From the NCBI RefSeq assembly GCF_030316825.1, contig NZ_JASZYU010000003.1:124001-188000 (forward strand): a DNA stretch of 64,000 nucleotides. The letters run 5' to 3'. Position 1 is the stretch's first letter. Every line of letters begins with the position of its first letter. Positions 17,113-25,473 of the stretch are shown here, one piece after another. The notes below the pieces were generated by a model. That model had not been told where the DNA came from. It did not search any database and saw nothing but the letters and a program-made list of their open reading frames with translations. Both the position numbers and the translations under genes were made by a program. The DNA is from Variovorax fucosicus. GTDB taxonomy: Bacteria; Pseudomonadota; Gammaproteobacteria; Burkholderiales; Burkholderiaceae_C.

Positions 17113-17814
17113 TCAGGCGTCGCAGACCGCCGCGGACAGCAGGCGCTTCATCGGGATGCCGTGCGCGAAGCACCAGTGGTCGACGAAGGTGCTGGATGCA
17201 TGGATGCGGTGGATCTCTGCGCAGCGGCCCAGCGTGAACCAGTCGTGCAGCGCCGATTCGATAGCGGGCCGGGCCCGGTCGTCGTCGTGCTCGGGGCGTT
17301 GCAGCGCGCTGCGGATCACGGCCGACGAGAGCCCGGGCAATTCGGTGTCGCTGGCCAGGAACACGGTGGCGGTTTCGGTCAGCGTGTTGACGGCCATTGT
17401 TGCCAGCATCAGGTCGCACTCGATCTCCGGATGGTGCGTGCGGACGTGCACGCCGATCGTGCCGGGCGGCAGCGGCTGGCCGCCTTCGCGCAGTTGCAGC
17501 CGCGAAGGCTGGTTGCCCTGCACGACAGTTCCGCTCCAGTGCCAATGCCAGGCCAGCAACTCGTGCTCGGCCACGCCCTCATGCTGAGGGTGATGGCCGG
17601 CCGTGCCGAGCAGCGCCGGCTGGATGTTCGGAAACAGCCAGATGTATTCGCCCTCCGCATCGGTGAGTTGGAGCGCTTCGGGATTGAGGAACAAGTCGTC
17701 CGGCCGCAGCGCGCCCGTGGCGCGCCAGCGCAGCGGCCGGCCCGACACCTGCGCGGCCCAGGCGGCATTGACACAGTTGCCGATACCGCCGCGCGCTTCG
17801 ATCGGCCTCGTCAT
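17113..17814 (-). CDS. Conserved-looking protein of unknown function in the nucleobase operon
   Basis: I do not recognise this 233-residue protein with certainty. It has no signal peptide or membrane segment. The order of short motifs (IEARGGIGNCVNAAWAA near the start, GTIGVHVRTHHPE near the middle, TATVFLASDTEL, then RCAEIHRIHASSTFVDHW near the end) resembles the layout of fucosyltransferase-like GT-B proteins, but this is weak pattern matching by eye. The start lies 3 bases after the upp stop, so it is surely co-transcribed with upp. It is rich in His and Trp (WHWHW near residue 90). A role in pyrimidine breakdown is suggested only by its place between upp and the nucleoside importer. Confidence 0.7.
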   Translation of the reverse strand: MTRPIEARGGIGNCVNAAWAAQVSGRPLRWRATGALRPDDLFLNPEALQLTDAEGEYIWLFPNIQPALLGTAGHHPQHEGVAEHELLAWHWHWSGTVVQGNQPSRLQLREGGQPLPPGTIGVHVRTHHPEIECDLMLATMAVNTLTETATVFLASDTELPGLSSAVIRSALQRPEHDDDRARPAIESALHDWFTLGRCAEIHRIHASSTFVDHWCFAHGIPMKRLLSAAVCDA

Positions 17815-17817
17815 CGC

Positions 17818-18447
<630 letters not shown>

Positions 18448-18487
18448 TTCGGGAAGTCTTTGTCGTTATGGATACGTGAAGCCTAGC

Positions 18488-19849
18488 CTAGAAGACAGTG
18501 CCGTCGCTTTCGATGCGCAGCGGTGGCGAACCGTCACGCAAGCGCTGTGCCAGTGCCCGCCCGGCGGCCCAGGTGCCGCCTTCGAGCACGCAGGCCAGCG
18601 GCATGTCTTCGGCGCTGCGATTGAGCACCTTGCGCACGCGCGGTGCGATTTCGTCGAGCAGCGCAACCGTGAGGGCGCGCCATTCGACGATGAACTCGTC
18701 GCTGGCCTTCCAGCTGCGCGCCACCAGTGCGGCGTCTCTCGGCACGATCACGCCGCTGTCGATGAACAGGCCGCCGTTGCGGTACTCGGGCAGGCCGGTG
18801 AGTTCGTCGAGCCCGCTCACGCGCACGCCGGCCCATTCGAAGGGCTCCAGCAACGAATAGGTGAGCCACTGGGAGAGCTTGTGGAACGGCATCCAGCCGT
18901 TGGTGAGGCCCGGCCCCGGCACGGCGCTGTGGCGCCAGCAGTCGCCGAGCGCAAAGGCCGGGTCGCTGGAGGCGATCCCGCCGGGCATGTCGCTGCCATC
19001 GGCCGCGATGCTGTCGACCGCGTTGGCCGCAGGCCAGATGCGCGAGAGCGAATCGAGCAGCAGCGACAGGATCTGGTGCGCCGTGACTTCCGCCGTGGGC
19101 GGTGCAGCGGGCCCGTACGGCCCGACCAGCGCATCGAAAACGCCGCCGGGCCGGCCGGCACCGGTTTCGCCGAACACCTCGGGCTGGTCGGCCATGGCTT
19201 CGCCGAGCCGGCGCAGCAGCATGGCGCGGCCGGCCAGGCCGACGAGCGGGTTGCTCTCGCTGACCTGGAACGCATCGCCGAGCCGGTCGGTGATGAGGCC
19301 ACGCAGCCCGGCCGCGTCGACGCGCAGCGGATGGTTCGGGTCCGACGAAAACAGCCCGCTGGTGAACGCATGGAAGCTCGCCACGCCCAAGCCCTCGGAG
19401 CGGGTGAAGCGCTGGCCGCTGGCCGATTCGAAGTAGTGCCAGTCAGGGCCGGCCCCGGCGTCGAGCAGCACGCTGACCAGCACCAGGTCGATGCGCGCGC
19501 GGGCGCGTTCGCGCTCATGGATTTCGCTGCCGAGCAGCGCGTCGAGCTGCTTGCGGCGGTCGATGCCGCCGGCCTCGAAGTGGCGCCAGCGGCTGTGGTA
19601 CGGAATCGGCCCCCAGGTGTAGCGGTCGCTCGTGATCTCGGCCACGGTGCGCGCCGTGTCCTCGAGCGCCGCGTCGGCGCCGATGGTGAACCATTTCGAT
19701 TCGCCGCGGCGCGCCCGCGCGAGCAGCGCATGGGCCCGCGCACGCACCTCGGCGGTGGTGCGCAAGACGGCGGCAGCGCCCGCCGGATGGGCGGTGTCGG
19801 CGACCAGCTCGATGGCCGGGTCGATGTCGCGATGGCTGCTTGCATTCAT
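18488..19849 (-). CDS. DUF1688 protein, URC4/Urg3-like uracil catabolism protein
   Basis: A 453-residue cytoplasmic protein of the DUF1688 family. Visible features include RARAHALLARARRGESKWFTI near residues 36-56, FHAFTSGLFSSDPNHPLRVDAAGL, GRPGGVFDAL and the C-terminal VLEGGTWAAGRALAQRLRDG. Homologues are yeast URC4 and Aspergillus Urg3, which act after URC1 in the non-reductive uracil pathway. To my knowledge the chemistry is thought to be hydrolysis of a ribosylurea-type intermediate. The start overlaps the URC1-like stop by 4 bases. Pairing with URC1 and upp makes the pathway assignment strong even though no catalytic residue is recognisable. Confidence 0.88.
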   Translation of the reverse strand: MNASSHRDIDPAIELVADTAHPAGAAAVLRTTAEVRARAHALLARARRGESKWFTIGADAALEDTARTVAEITSDRYTWGPIPYHSRWRHFEAGGIDRRKQLDALLGSEIHERERARARIDLVLVSVLLDAGAGPDWHYFESASGQRFTRSEGLGVASFHAFTSGLFSSDPNHPLRVDAAGLRGLITDRLGDAFQVSESNPLVGLAGRAMLLRRLGEAMADQPEVFGETGAGRPGGVFDALVGPYGPAAPPTAEVTAHQILSLLLDSLSRIWPAANAVDSIAADGSDMPGGIASSDPAFALGDCWRHSAVPGPGLTNGWMPFHKLSQWLTYSLLEPFEWAGVRVSGLDELTGLPEYRNGGLFIDSGVIVPRDAALVARSWKASDEFIVEWRALTVALLDEIAPRVRKVLNRSAEDMPLACVLEGGTWAAGRALAQRLRDGSPPLRIESDGTVF

Positions 19850-21225
19850 TCCGCGAGGCCCCGTCCCTTTGCCTTCTTGAGCTCTTCGGCATCGGGCACG
19901 AGGCCCGGCGTGAAGTAGCCGGCTGCCATCTTGGCGTCCATCTCGACGCGCGCGTCGGCCGGAATCAGGTCGTCGGGGATGTTCACGCGCTCGCCAATCT
20001 CGATGCCGGAGCCTGTGATGGCGTCGTACTTGAGATTGCTCATCGACACCAGGCGGTGGATCTTGCGGATGCCGAGCCAGTGGAACACGTCGGGCATCAG
20101 TTCCTGAAAGCGCATGTCCTGCACGCCGGCTACGCACTCGGTGCGTGCGAAGTACTGGTCGGCAGTGTCGCCGCCGACCTGCCGCTTGCGTGCGTTGTAG
20201 ACCAGGAACTTGGTGACCTCGCCCAGCGCGCGACCTTCCTTGCGCGAGTAGGCCACCAGTCCGACGCCGCCGCGCTGCGCGCCCATGATGCATTCCTCGA
20301 TGGCGTGCGTGAGATAGGGACGGCAGGTGCAGATGTCGGAGCCGAACACGTCGGAGCCGTTGCACTCGTCGTGGATGCGCGCGGTGAGTTCGACCTCGGG
20401 GTTCGCCAGGTCGGCCGGGTTGCCGAAGATGTAGACGGTCTGCCCGCCGATCGGCGGCAGAAAAACTTCAAGGTCGGAGCGCGTGACCAATTCGGGGTAC
20501 ATGCCGCCGGTTTCCTCGAACAGCACGCGCCGCAGGTCGGTCTCGGAGCACTTGAAGCGCCGGGCCACCTCGGGCAGGTACCACACGGGTTCGAGCGCCG
20601 CCTTGGTCACGACCGCTGCGCCGTTGGCGGTCAGGAACTTGCCGTCGGCCTTGAGCCGGCCCGACTGCAGCGCTTCGATCACCTCGGGCAGGATCACGTG
20701 GGCCTTGGTGACGGCAATGGTCGGGCGGATGTCGTAGCCGGCCGCGAGTTCGTTCGCGAACACGTTGGCGATGGTCGCGCCCCACGGGTCGAGCGACACG
20801 ATCTTGCCTGGCTCGCTCCACTGCGGGTACGGGCCGATGATGTCAGTCGGGGAGGTGTTGGTGAGGTCGGCCTTGTGCTGCGGATCGAGCGCACCGGCCG
20901 CGACGGCGAGCGCGCGGTACACGCTGTACGAGCCGCTGTGCGTGCCGATCACGTTGCGGTGTGCGCGCTTGGTGGTGGTGCCGATCACGGGGCCGCGCTC
21001 GGTGGCGGTGGCTGCGCCCCAGTGGATCGGCAGCGCGCCAAAGCCACCCGCATGCGAGGTCAGCCGGATGTGGCGCGGCGCCGCAGCGACGGCAGGAGGA
21101 TAGACCGGGGGGATCGACACCAGATCGGCCACCACGACGGCTTCGGTGGGCGCAGGCGGGGGCGTGGGGGCAGCGGGCTGGGCAGGGGTGGCGGGCGAAG
21201 AAGTCGAAACGGTGTCAACAGACAT
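19846..21225 (-). CDS. GTP cyclohydrolase II-like URC1 protein (uracil catabolism)
   Basis: A 459-residue protein with a Pro/Ala-rich N-terminus (residues 1-45) and a GTP cyclohydrolase II-like core. The zinc motif Cys-x10-Cys-x-Cys is visible in DECNGSDVFGSDICTC, preceded by the family's IH element, and GGVGLVAYSRKEGRALGE matches the later GTP/nucleotide-binding part. It is longer than true RibA, and no other riboflavin gene is near. The combination with DUF1688 and upp identifies it as the URC1/Urg1 type, which opens the pyrimidine ring of a uracil nucleotide. A GAGGGA ribosome site precedes the ATG. It is the first gene of the long minus-strand operon. Confidence 0.9.
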   Translation of the reverse strand: MSVDTVSTSSPATPAQPAAPTPPPAPTEAVVVADLVSIPPVYPPAVAAAPRHIRLTSHAGGFGALPIHWGAATATERGPVIGTTTKRAHRNVIGTHSGSYSVYRALAVAAGALDPQHKADLTNTSPTDIIGPYPQWSEPGKIVSLDPWGATIANVFANELAAGYDIRPTIAVTKAHVILPEVIEALQSGRLKADGKFLTANGAAVVTKAALEPVWYLPEVARRFKCSETDLRRVLFEETGGMYPELVTRSDLEVFLPPIGGQTVYIFGNPADLANPEVELTARIHDECNGSDVFGSDICTCRPYLTHAIEECIMGAQRGGVGLVAYSRKEGRALGEVTKFLVYNARKRQVGGDTADQYFARTECVAGVQDMRFQELMPDVFHWLGIRKIHRLVSMSNLKYDAITGSGIEIGERVNIPDDLIPADARVEMDAKMAAGYFTPGLVPDAEELKKAKGRGLAE

Positions 21226-21265
21226 TGCAGTCCCTCAAAAACAGCAATGTAGCGACCGACCTCCC

Positions 21266-21281
21266 TGCTGGCAAGCCAGCA
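21266..21281. promoter_or_regulatory. Perfect inverted repeat upstream of the URC operon (candidate operator)
   Basis: TGCTGGC, a 2-base AA centre, then GCCAGCA form a perfect 7-bp dyad. It is 41 bases upstream of the URC1-like start and about 125 bases upstream of the sigma factor start, in the only gap between these divergent genes. A second, weaker dyad (GTGCT and AGCAC) is at 21309-21324. Such dyads often bind dimeric regulators; which protein binds is unknown. Confidence 0.45.
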
Positions 21282-21406
21282 TCGGACTGGATGGCTGCGC
21301 GAGAAACCGTGCTTGCTACAGCACACTGCACAATCCGCCGGATTTCTTTTTCTCAACAAGGCTGTAACCGCTCGACCCGATGGCACGAATAACAGCAGGG
21401 AGCCCG

Positions 21407-21961
21407 ATGCAAGGCAACGATGCCGAAGCCATGTTGCGCGGCTTGTTCTTGCGCGGCCTCGACGGCGATGCCGCGGCGTACCACCAGTTCCTGCAGAAGC
21501 TCAGCGCACACCTGCGCGCCTTTTTGGGCAAGCGTCTGTTCGGCTGGCCCGATGAAGTGGAAGACCTCGTTCAGGAATGTTTGCTCGCCATGCACAACCA
21601 GCGCCACACTTATCAGCCCGACCAGCCGTTGACGGCCTGGGTGCAGGCGATTGCGCGCTACAAGATGATCGACCTGCTGCGTTCGAAGTCGGTGCGCGAG
21701 GCGCTGCACGACCCGCTCGAGGATGACCTGGCCGTGTTCGCCGAGTCCGACACCGACGCCAGCGATGCGAAGCGTGACCTCGCGGGCCTGCTCGAAACCC
21801 TGCCCGATCGCCAACGCCTGCCGATCGTGCACGTCAAGCTGCAAGGCCTGTCGGTGGCCGAGACGGCGTCGGTGACGGGCATGTCGGAGTCGGCGGTCAA
21901 GGTCGGCATCCACCGCGGGCTCAAGGCGCTGGCCGCGCGACTGAAGGGAGGCTCCGCATGA
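21407..21961 (+). CDS. RNA polymerase ECF-type sigma factor
   Basis: A 184-residue sigma-70 family factor of extracytoplasmic function type. Region 2 is visible as [21 protein letters not shown]...[20 protein letters not shown], and region 4 as [47 protein letters not shown] 21407 has AGGGAG at 21397-21402; an in-frame ATG nine codons upstream has no ribosome site and was not used. The next gene overlaps by 4 bases and encodes an NrsF-like membrane protein, the cognate anti-sigma. The target promoters are unknown. Confidence 0.92.
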   Translation: MQGNDAEAMLRGLFLRGLDGDAAAYHQFLQKLSAHLRAFLGKRLFGWPDEVEDLVQECLLAMHNQRHTYQPDQPLTAWVQAIARYKMIDLLRSKSVREALHDPLEDDLAVFAESDTDASDAKRDLAGLLETLPDRQRLPIVHVKLQGLSVAETASVTGMSESAVKVGIHRGLKALAARLKGGSA

Positions 21962-22599
21962 AGACCGATGATCTCGTCGCGATGCTGGCCACCGGTGTGG
22001 TCCGCGCGCCGCGCCGCGCGGCTACGCGGCGCATTGCGTTGGCGCTCGCGGTAAGCCTGCCGGTTTCGGTCGCGATCATGATGCTCGGCTACGGCGTCCG
22101 GCGCGACCTGCTGCAAGTCATGTTCTGGCCCATGTTCTGGGTCAAGCTGCTGTTCCCGGCCTGCATCGCGGTCGCCGGCTTGGTAATGCTGCAGCGGCTG
22201 GCGCGGCCGGGCGTGCCGATGCGCCAGTCGTGGATCGGGGCCGTGCTGCCGGTGGTGCTGGTGTGGGTGCTGGCGGCGGTGGCGTGGTTCGGCGCACCGG
22301 CCGATGCGCGCATGCACCTGCTCATGGGGCAGACCTGGCGCTCATGCATCGAAAGCATCGGTCTCATTGCCTTGCCGGTGTTCGTGGCGGCGCTGGTCGC
22401 GCTGCGCAGCCTGGCGACCACGCGGCCCGCCTGGGCCGGTGCAGCCGCGGGCGCGCTCGCAGGCGGTGCGGGCGCTACGGTCTATGCCTTGCACTGTCCC
22501 GAGCTGGCGGCACCGTTTCTTGCGGTTTGGTATGTGGGGGGGATTGCAGTACCGGTGGTGGCGGGGGCTGCGATCGGCTGGCGGCTGCTGCGCTGGTAG
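21958..22599 (+). CDS. NrsF-like (DUF1109) membrane anti-sigma factor
   Basis: A 213-residue membrane protein with about six hydrophobic helices (near residues 25-45, 55-75, 90-108, 128-148, 156-176 and 188-208). The start [13 protein letters not shown] followed by a basic segment ([10 protein letters not shown]) and then the first helix matches the DUF1109/NrsF family, which holds ECF sigma factors inactive at the membrane. Three cysteines (in PAC, RSC and HCP segments) could be redox-sensitive; in Caulobacter the NrsF system responds to metal or oxidative stress, but that is analogy only. It overlaps the sigma gene by 4 bases (ATGA). Confidence 0.87.
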   Translation: MKTDDLVAMLATGVVRAPRRAATRRIALALAVSLPVSVAIMMLGYGVRRDLLQVMFWPMFWVKLLFPACIAVAGLVMLQRLARPGVPMRQSWIGAVLPVVLVWVLAAVAWFGAPADARMHLLMGQTWRSCIESIGLIALPVFVAALVALRSLATTRPAWAGAAAGALAGGAGATVYALHCPELAAPFLAVWYVGGIAVPVVAGAAIGWRLLRW

Positions 22600-22713
22600 G
22601 TCGATCCCCGCCATCAGGTCACCATTGGCATCGTAGGCATGGGCCACGGTGGTGCTGCCGGAGGCAAGCTGCCATTGCGGTCCTGCATCGCCGCAATGAC
22701 GGGGTTTGAAGTT
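22600..22713 (-). pseudogene. Possible remnant of an RHS/YD-repeat protein
   Basis: Read on the minus strand, this gap between two convergent genes encodes a natural-looking peptide containing WQLASGSTTVAHAYDANGDL, resembling the YD repeats (YDxxGNL) of RHS proteins. It has no start codon of its own and runs past the neighbouring stop, so it would be a decayed fragment. The match is by eye and short. A plain intergenic origin is quite possible. Confidence 0.3.
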
Positions 22714-22718
22714 CTCGC

Positions 22719-25352
22719 TCAGAAGCCCCAGCGAATCCTGCCGCGCAGTGCGGCGCTTCCACCTTCGCAATGTTGTTCGAACCGAAGGTCGATCGATTTC
22801 AGCTCGCTGCCGACATATGTGACCGCATCCACGGCAAACCATCCTCGAAGCGTGTTGCAGCCGCGACCATTGCCATACCAGCTCAGCCCCCCCTTCACGG
22901 GGTTGTGGAACGGATACCGCTGGAGGTCACCGTAGTATCCAGGCTGGAGTTGGGTCAACGAGTTCATCGTGACGAAGTCACCTCGCCAGCCGCCGACGTC
23001 GCCGACGGTCACCCATAGATGACCGCCGTTCGCGTTCACCGTCACGGTGGAACTGGCCGGCGTGTACAGCGCGCTCTGGCCGCCACCGACCCAGTCGCCC
23101 GAGTCGCTGGCCAGGTAGATGAAGTTGCCGGTGGACGGCGTCGCACCGGCGGCGGGCGCCCACAAGTTGGCCGGAGGCGGGTTGACCGGGCCCGGGGGAG
23201 TGGTGTTGTCGTCCGCCGTCCAATGAATCTGCCCGCGCAGGGCGGGGATTTCGCCTTCACAGTGTTGTTCGAAACGCAGATCGACCGACCTCAACTGACT
23301 GCCGGTGTAGGTGATTGCGTCCACGACGAACCATCCCTTTAGCGTGTTGCATCCGCGCCCTTCGCCGGACCAACTCAGCCCCCCCTTTACGGCGTTGTGG
23401 AACGGATAGCGCTGGAGGTCGCCGTAGTAGCCTGGCTGGAGCAGCGTCAATGTGTTCATGGCGGCGAAATCGCCACGCCAGTTCTGATCGCCAGTCACGT
23501 TGAGCGAAAGCTTGCCGCCGTTCGTCGTCACCCCCAGCGACGCGTTGGCACCAGAGTAGGTGTAGCTCTTGCCCTCGCCGACGAAGTCCCCGGGCTCGCT
23601 GACCAGGTAGACATAGCTCCCGGAGGACGGCGTCGCGCCAGCTGCAGGGGCCCACAGGCCAGCTGGCGGCGGGTTGATCGGGCCTGGCGCAGTGGAGGTG
23701 TCATCGGCGATCCAGTGAATCTTGCCGCGCAATGCCGACGCGTCGCCTTCGCAGTGTTGTTCGAACCGCAGGTCGATCGACCTCAGTTGGGTGCCGCTGT
23801 AGCTGACCGCGTCTACGACAAACCATCCCTTGAGCGTGTTGCATCCGCGCCCGTCGCCGGACCAACTCAGTCCGCCCTTGATCGGGTTGTGGAAGGGGTA
23901 CCGCTGGAGGTCGCCGTAATAGCCGGGCTGGAGTGGCGCGACCGTGCTCATCGCGGCGAACCCTCCATTCCAATTCTGGTCGCCGGCCACATTCACGGAA
24001 AGAGTACCGCCGTTCGCGGTCACTGCCAGCGAAGCATTGGTGCGCGTATACACGTACTTCCTTCCTCGACCGACGAAGTCCGCGGCGTCGCTGACCAGAT
24101 AGACATAGCTCCCGCTCGCTGGCGTTTCGCCGTCCGGCGGTGCCCACAGGCCGGTCGGAGGTGGGTTCACGGGGCCTGGCACGACGGTGTTTTCGTCGTC
24201 GAGAGTCCAATGGATCTGGCCGCGTAGCGCCGGTGCGCCTCCTTCGCAGTGTTGTTCGAACCGGAGGTCGATCGATTTCAACTGGCTACCGCTATAGACG
24301 ACCGCATCGACGACAAACCAACCTTGGAGCGTGTTGCAACCGCGTCCGTCGCCGGACCAGTTGAGCCCCCCTTTGCTCGGGTTGTGGAAGGGAAAGCGCT
24401 GGAGGTTGCCGTAGTAGCCCGGTCGAAGCTGGGGCACCGTGTTCATCGCGATGAAATCGCCACGCCAGTTCTGGTCACCGGTGACGTTCAACGCGAGGCC
24501 GCCGCCATTGGCGGTGACGACCAGCGAAGCGTTGGCGCGTGAGTAGGTGTAGCTCCTGCCCTGGCCGACAAAGTCCCCTGTATCGCTCACCAGGTAGACA
24601 TAGCTCCCGCTCGCCGGCGTCACGCCGGGAGCCGGCGCCCACAATCCAGCGGGAGGTGGGTTGACCGGCCCCGAGGCGGAGGACCTGTCGTCGGCCGACC
24701 AATGGATCTGCCCTCGCAGCGCGACGCTATCGCCTTCGCAATGTTGTTCGAAGCTAAGGTCGATGGCCTCGAGTGCATCGGAGCCGACGCGGAAAGAGAC
24801 ACTGTCGATGGTGAGCGATCCGGTCAGCGTGTTGCAACCACGTCCTTCGCCGGACCAATTGAGCCCGCCCGCCGTCGGCACGTGGAACCCGAAGCGGGTC
24901 AGGTTGCCGTAGGTGCCCGGCTGCAGCTTCAGCAGCGTGCTGGGCAGCGCGAAATCACCGCGCCAGTTCTGGTCGCCAGTCACGACAAACGAGAGTTTGC
25001 CCCGGTTCGTGGTGACGGAAAAGGATGCGTTGGCATTGGAATAGGTGTAGTTCTTGCCTCTACCAATGTAGTCGCCTGGATCACTTTGCAAGGTGACCGA
25101 ATTCGGCGTGACCGTTGTGATGCGCGACCCCCGCGGGCTCAATGCCAGGGGGCGCAATGCCGGCCCCGACTCGTCGGCGGCGCTGCTTGCATTGATGATC
25201 TTCGCCGAAACTTCGGAAGCCGTTGTAGTTGCGGTGACGCCACCGGCAGACGTAGCGGCTGTCGAGGGTGCTGTCCCCGCACCGTCACCGCCCCCACCAC
25301 AGGCTGCGAGCGCCGTCATGGCAGCCGCAACCAGCATGACACGAACTGCCAT
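22719..25352 (-). CDS. Large lipoprotein of five repeated two-cysteine modules, unknown function
   Basis: An 877-residue lipoprotein I do not recognise. The signal ends at ALAAC with modified Cys18, followed by a Gly/Ser/Thr-rich stretch to about residue 85. Five modules follow at about 86-224, 250-386, 415-551, 579-715 and 744-877. Each contains GDQNWRGDF, LQPGYYGDLQRYPFHNP, SWSGDGRGCNTL and IDLRFEQHCEG...LRGQIHW, with one Cys in each of the last two (Cys173/205, 339/369, 504/534, 668/698, 832/862). Linkers read GPVNPPPAGLWAP. Module 1 is the most diverged; module 5 has GDVGGWRGDF instead of GDQNWRGDF. ATG 25352 follows a GGAGGGAGCGG ribosome site; upstream in-frame codons were discarded. 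The architecture suggests a secreted binding or adhesive protein on the cell surface or in the periplasm. Confidence 0.8.
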   Translation of the reverse strand: MAVRVMLVAAAMTALAACGGGGDGAGTAPSTAATSAGGVTATTTASEVSAKIINASSAADESGPALRPLALSPRGSRITTVTPNSVTLQSDPGDYIGRGKNYTYSNANASFSVTTNRGKLSFVVTGDQNWRGDFALPSTLLKLQPGTYGNLTRFGFHVPTAGGLNWSGEGRGCNTLTGSLTIDSVSFRVGSDALEAIDLSFEQHCEGDSVALRGQIHWSADDRSSASGPVNPPPAGLWAPAPGVTPASGSYVYLVSDTGDFVGQGRSYTYSRANASLVVTANGGGLALNVTGDQNWRGDFIAMNTVPQLRPGYYGNLQRFPFHNPSKGGLNWSGDGRGCNTLQGWFVVDAVVYSGSQLKSIDLRFEQHCEGGAPALRGQIHWTLDDENTVVPGPVNPPPTGLWAPPDGETPASGSYVYLVSDAADFVGRGRKYVYTRTNASLAVTANGGTLSVNVAGDQNWNGGFAAMSTVAPLQPGYYGDLQRYPFHNPIKGGLSWSGDGRGCNTLKGWFVVDAVSYSGTQLRSIDLRFEQHCEGDASALRGKIHWIADDTSTAPGPINPPPAGLWAPAAGATPSSGSYVYLVSEPGDFVGEGKSYTYSGANASLGVTTNGGKLSLNVTGDQNWRGDFAAMNTLTLLQPGYYGDLQRYPFHNAVKGGLSWSGEGRGCNTLKGWFVVDAITYTGSQLRSVDLRFEQHCEGEIPALRGQIHWTADDNTTPPGPVNPPPANLWAPAAGATPSTGNFIYLASDSGDWVGGGQSALYTPASSTVTVNANGGHLWVTVGDVGGWRGDFVTMNSLTQLQPGYYGDLQRYPFHNPVKGGLSWYGNGRGCNTLRGWFAVDAVTYVGSELKSIDLRFEQHCEGGSAALRGRIRWGF
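22722..25097 (-). repeat. Five tandem ~495-bp coding repeats
   Basis: The gene for the large lipoprotein holds five direct repeats with a period of about 164-166 codons. Approximate units: 24681-25097, 24195-24605, 23700-24110, 23208-23618 and 22722-23123. A near-identical core, TGTTGTTCGAA, recurs in each unit at roughly 495-base spacing. The DNA copies differ at many third positions, so the repeats are not recent perfect duplications, though units 2-5 are close enough for recombination between them. Confidence 0.85.
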
Positions 25353-25473
25353 TTCCGCTCCCTCCAAATTGTGATTTTCGCCAATCGTAACCGGATGTTG
25401 GTGCCGGCGCCAAGCTTCGCCGCCGCCTTGACGATTCACCGATCGACGGGCGCCATGCCGGCGCCCTCAGCTC

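Noticed and set aside
19846..21225. True riboflavin-synthesis GTP cyclohydrolase II (ribA)
   Set aside because: The protein is much longer than RibA, lacks riboflavin neighbours and overlaps DUF1688, which fits the URC1 type.
22673..22698. CATTGCGG/CCGCAATG hairpin between the convergent anti-sigma and modular lipoprotein genes
   Set aside because: The stem is 8 bp with a 10-base loop and no U-tract, so it is not a convincing terminator; the segment is also covered by the possible YD fragment.
22722..25097. CRISPR-like or other short-repeat array
   Set aside because: The repeats are about 495 bases, diverged and fully coding, so they are protein modules rather than a CRISPR array.
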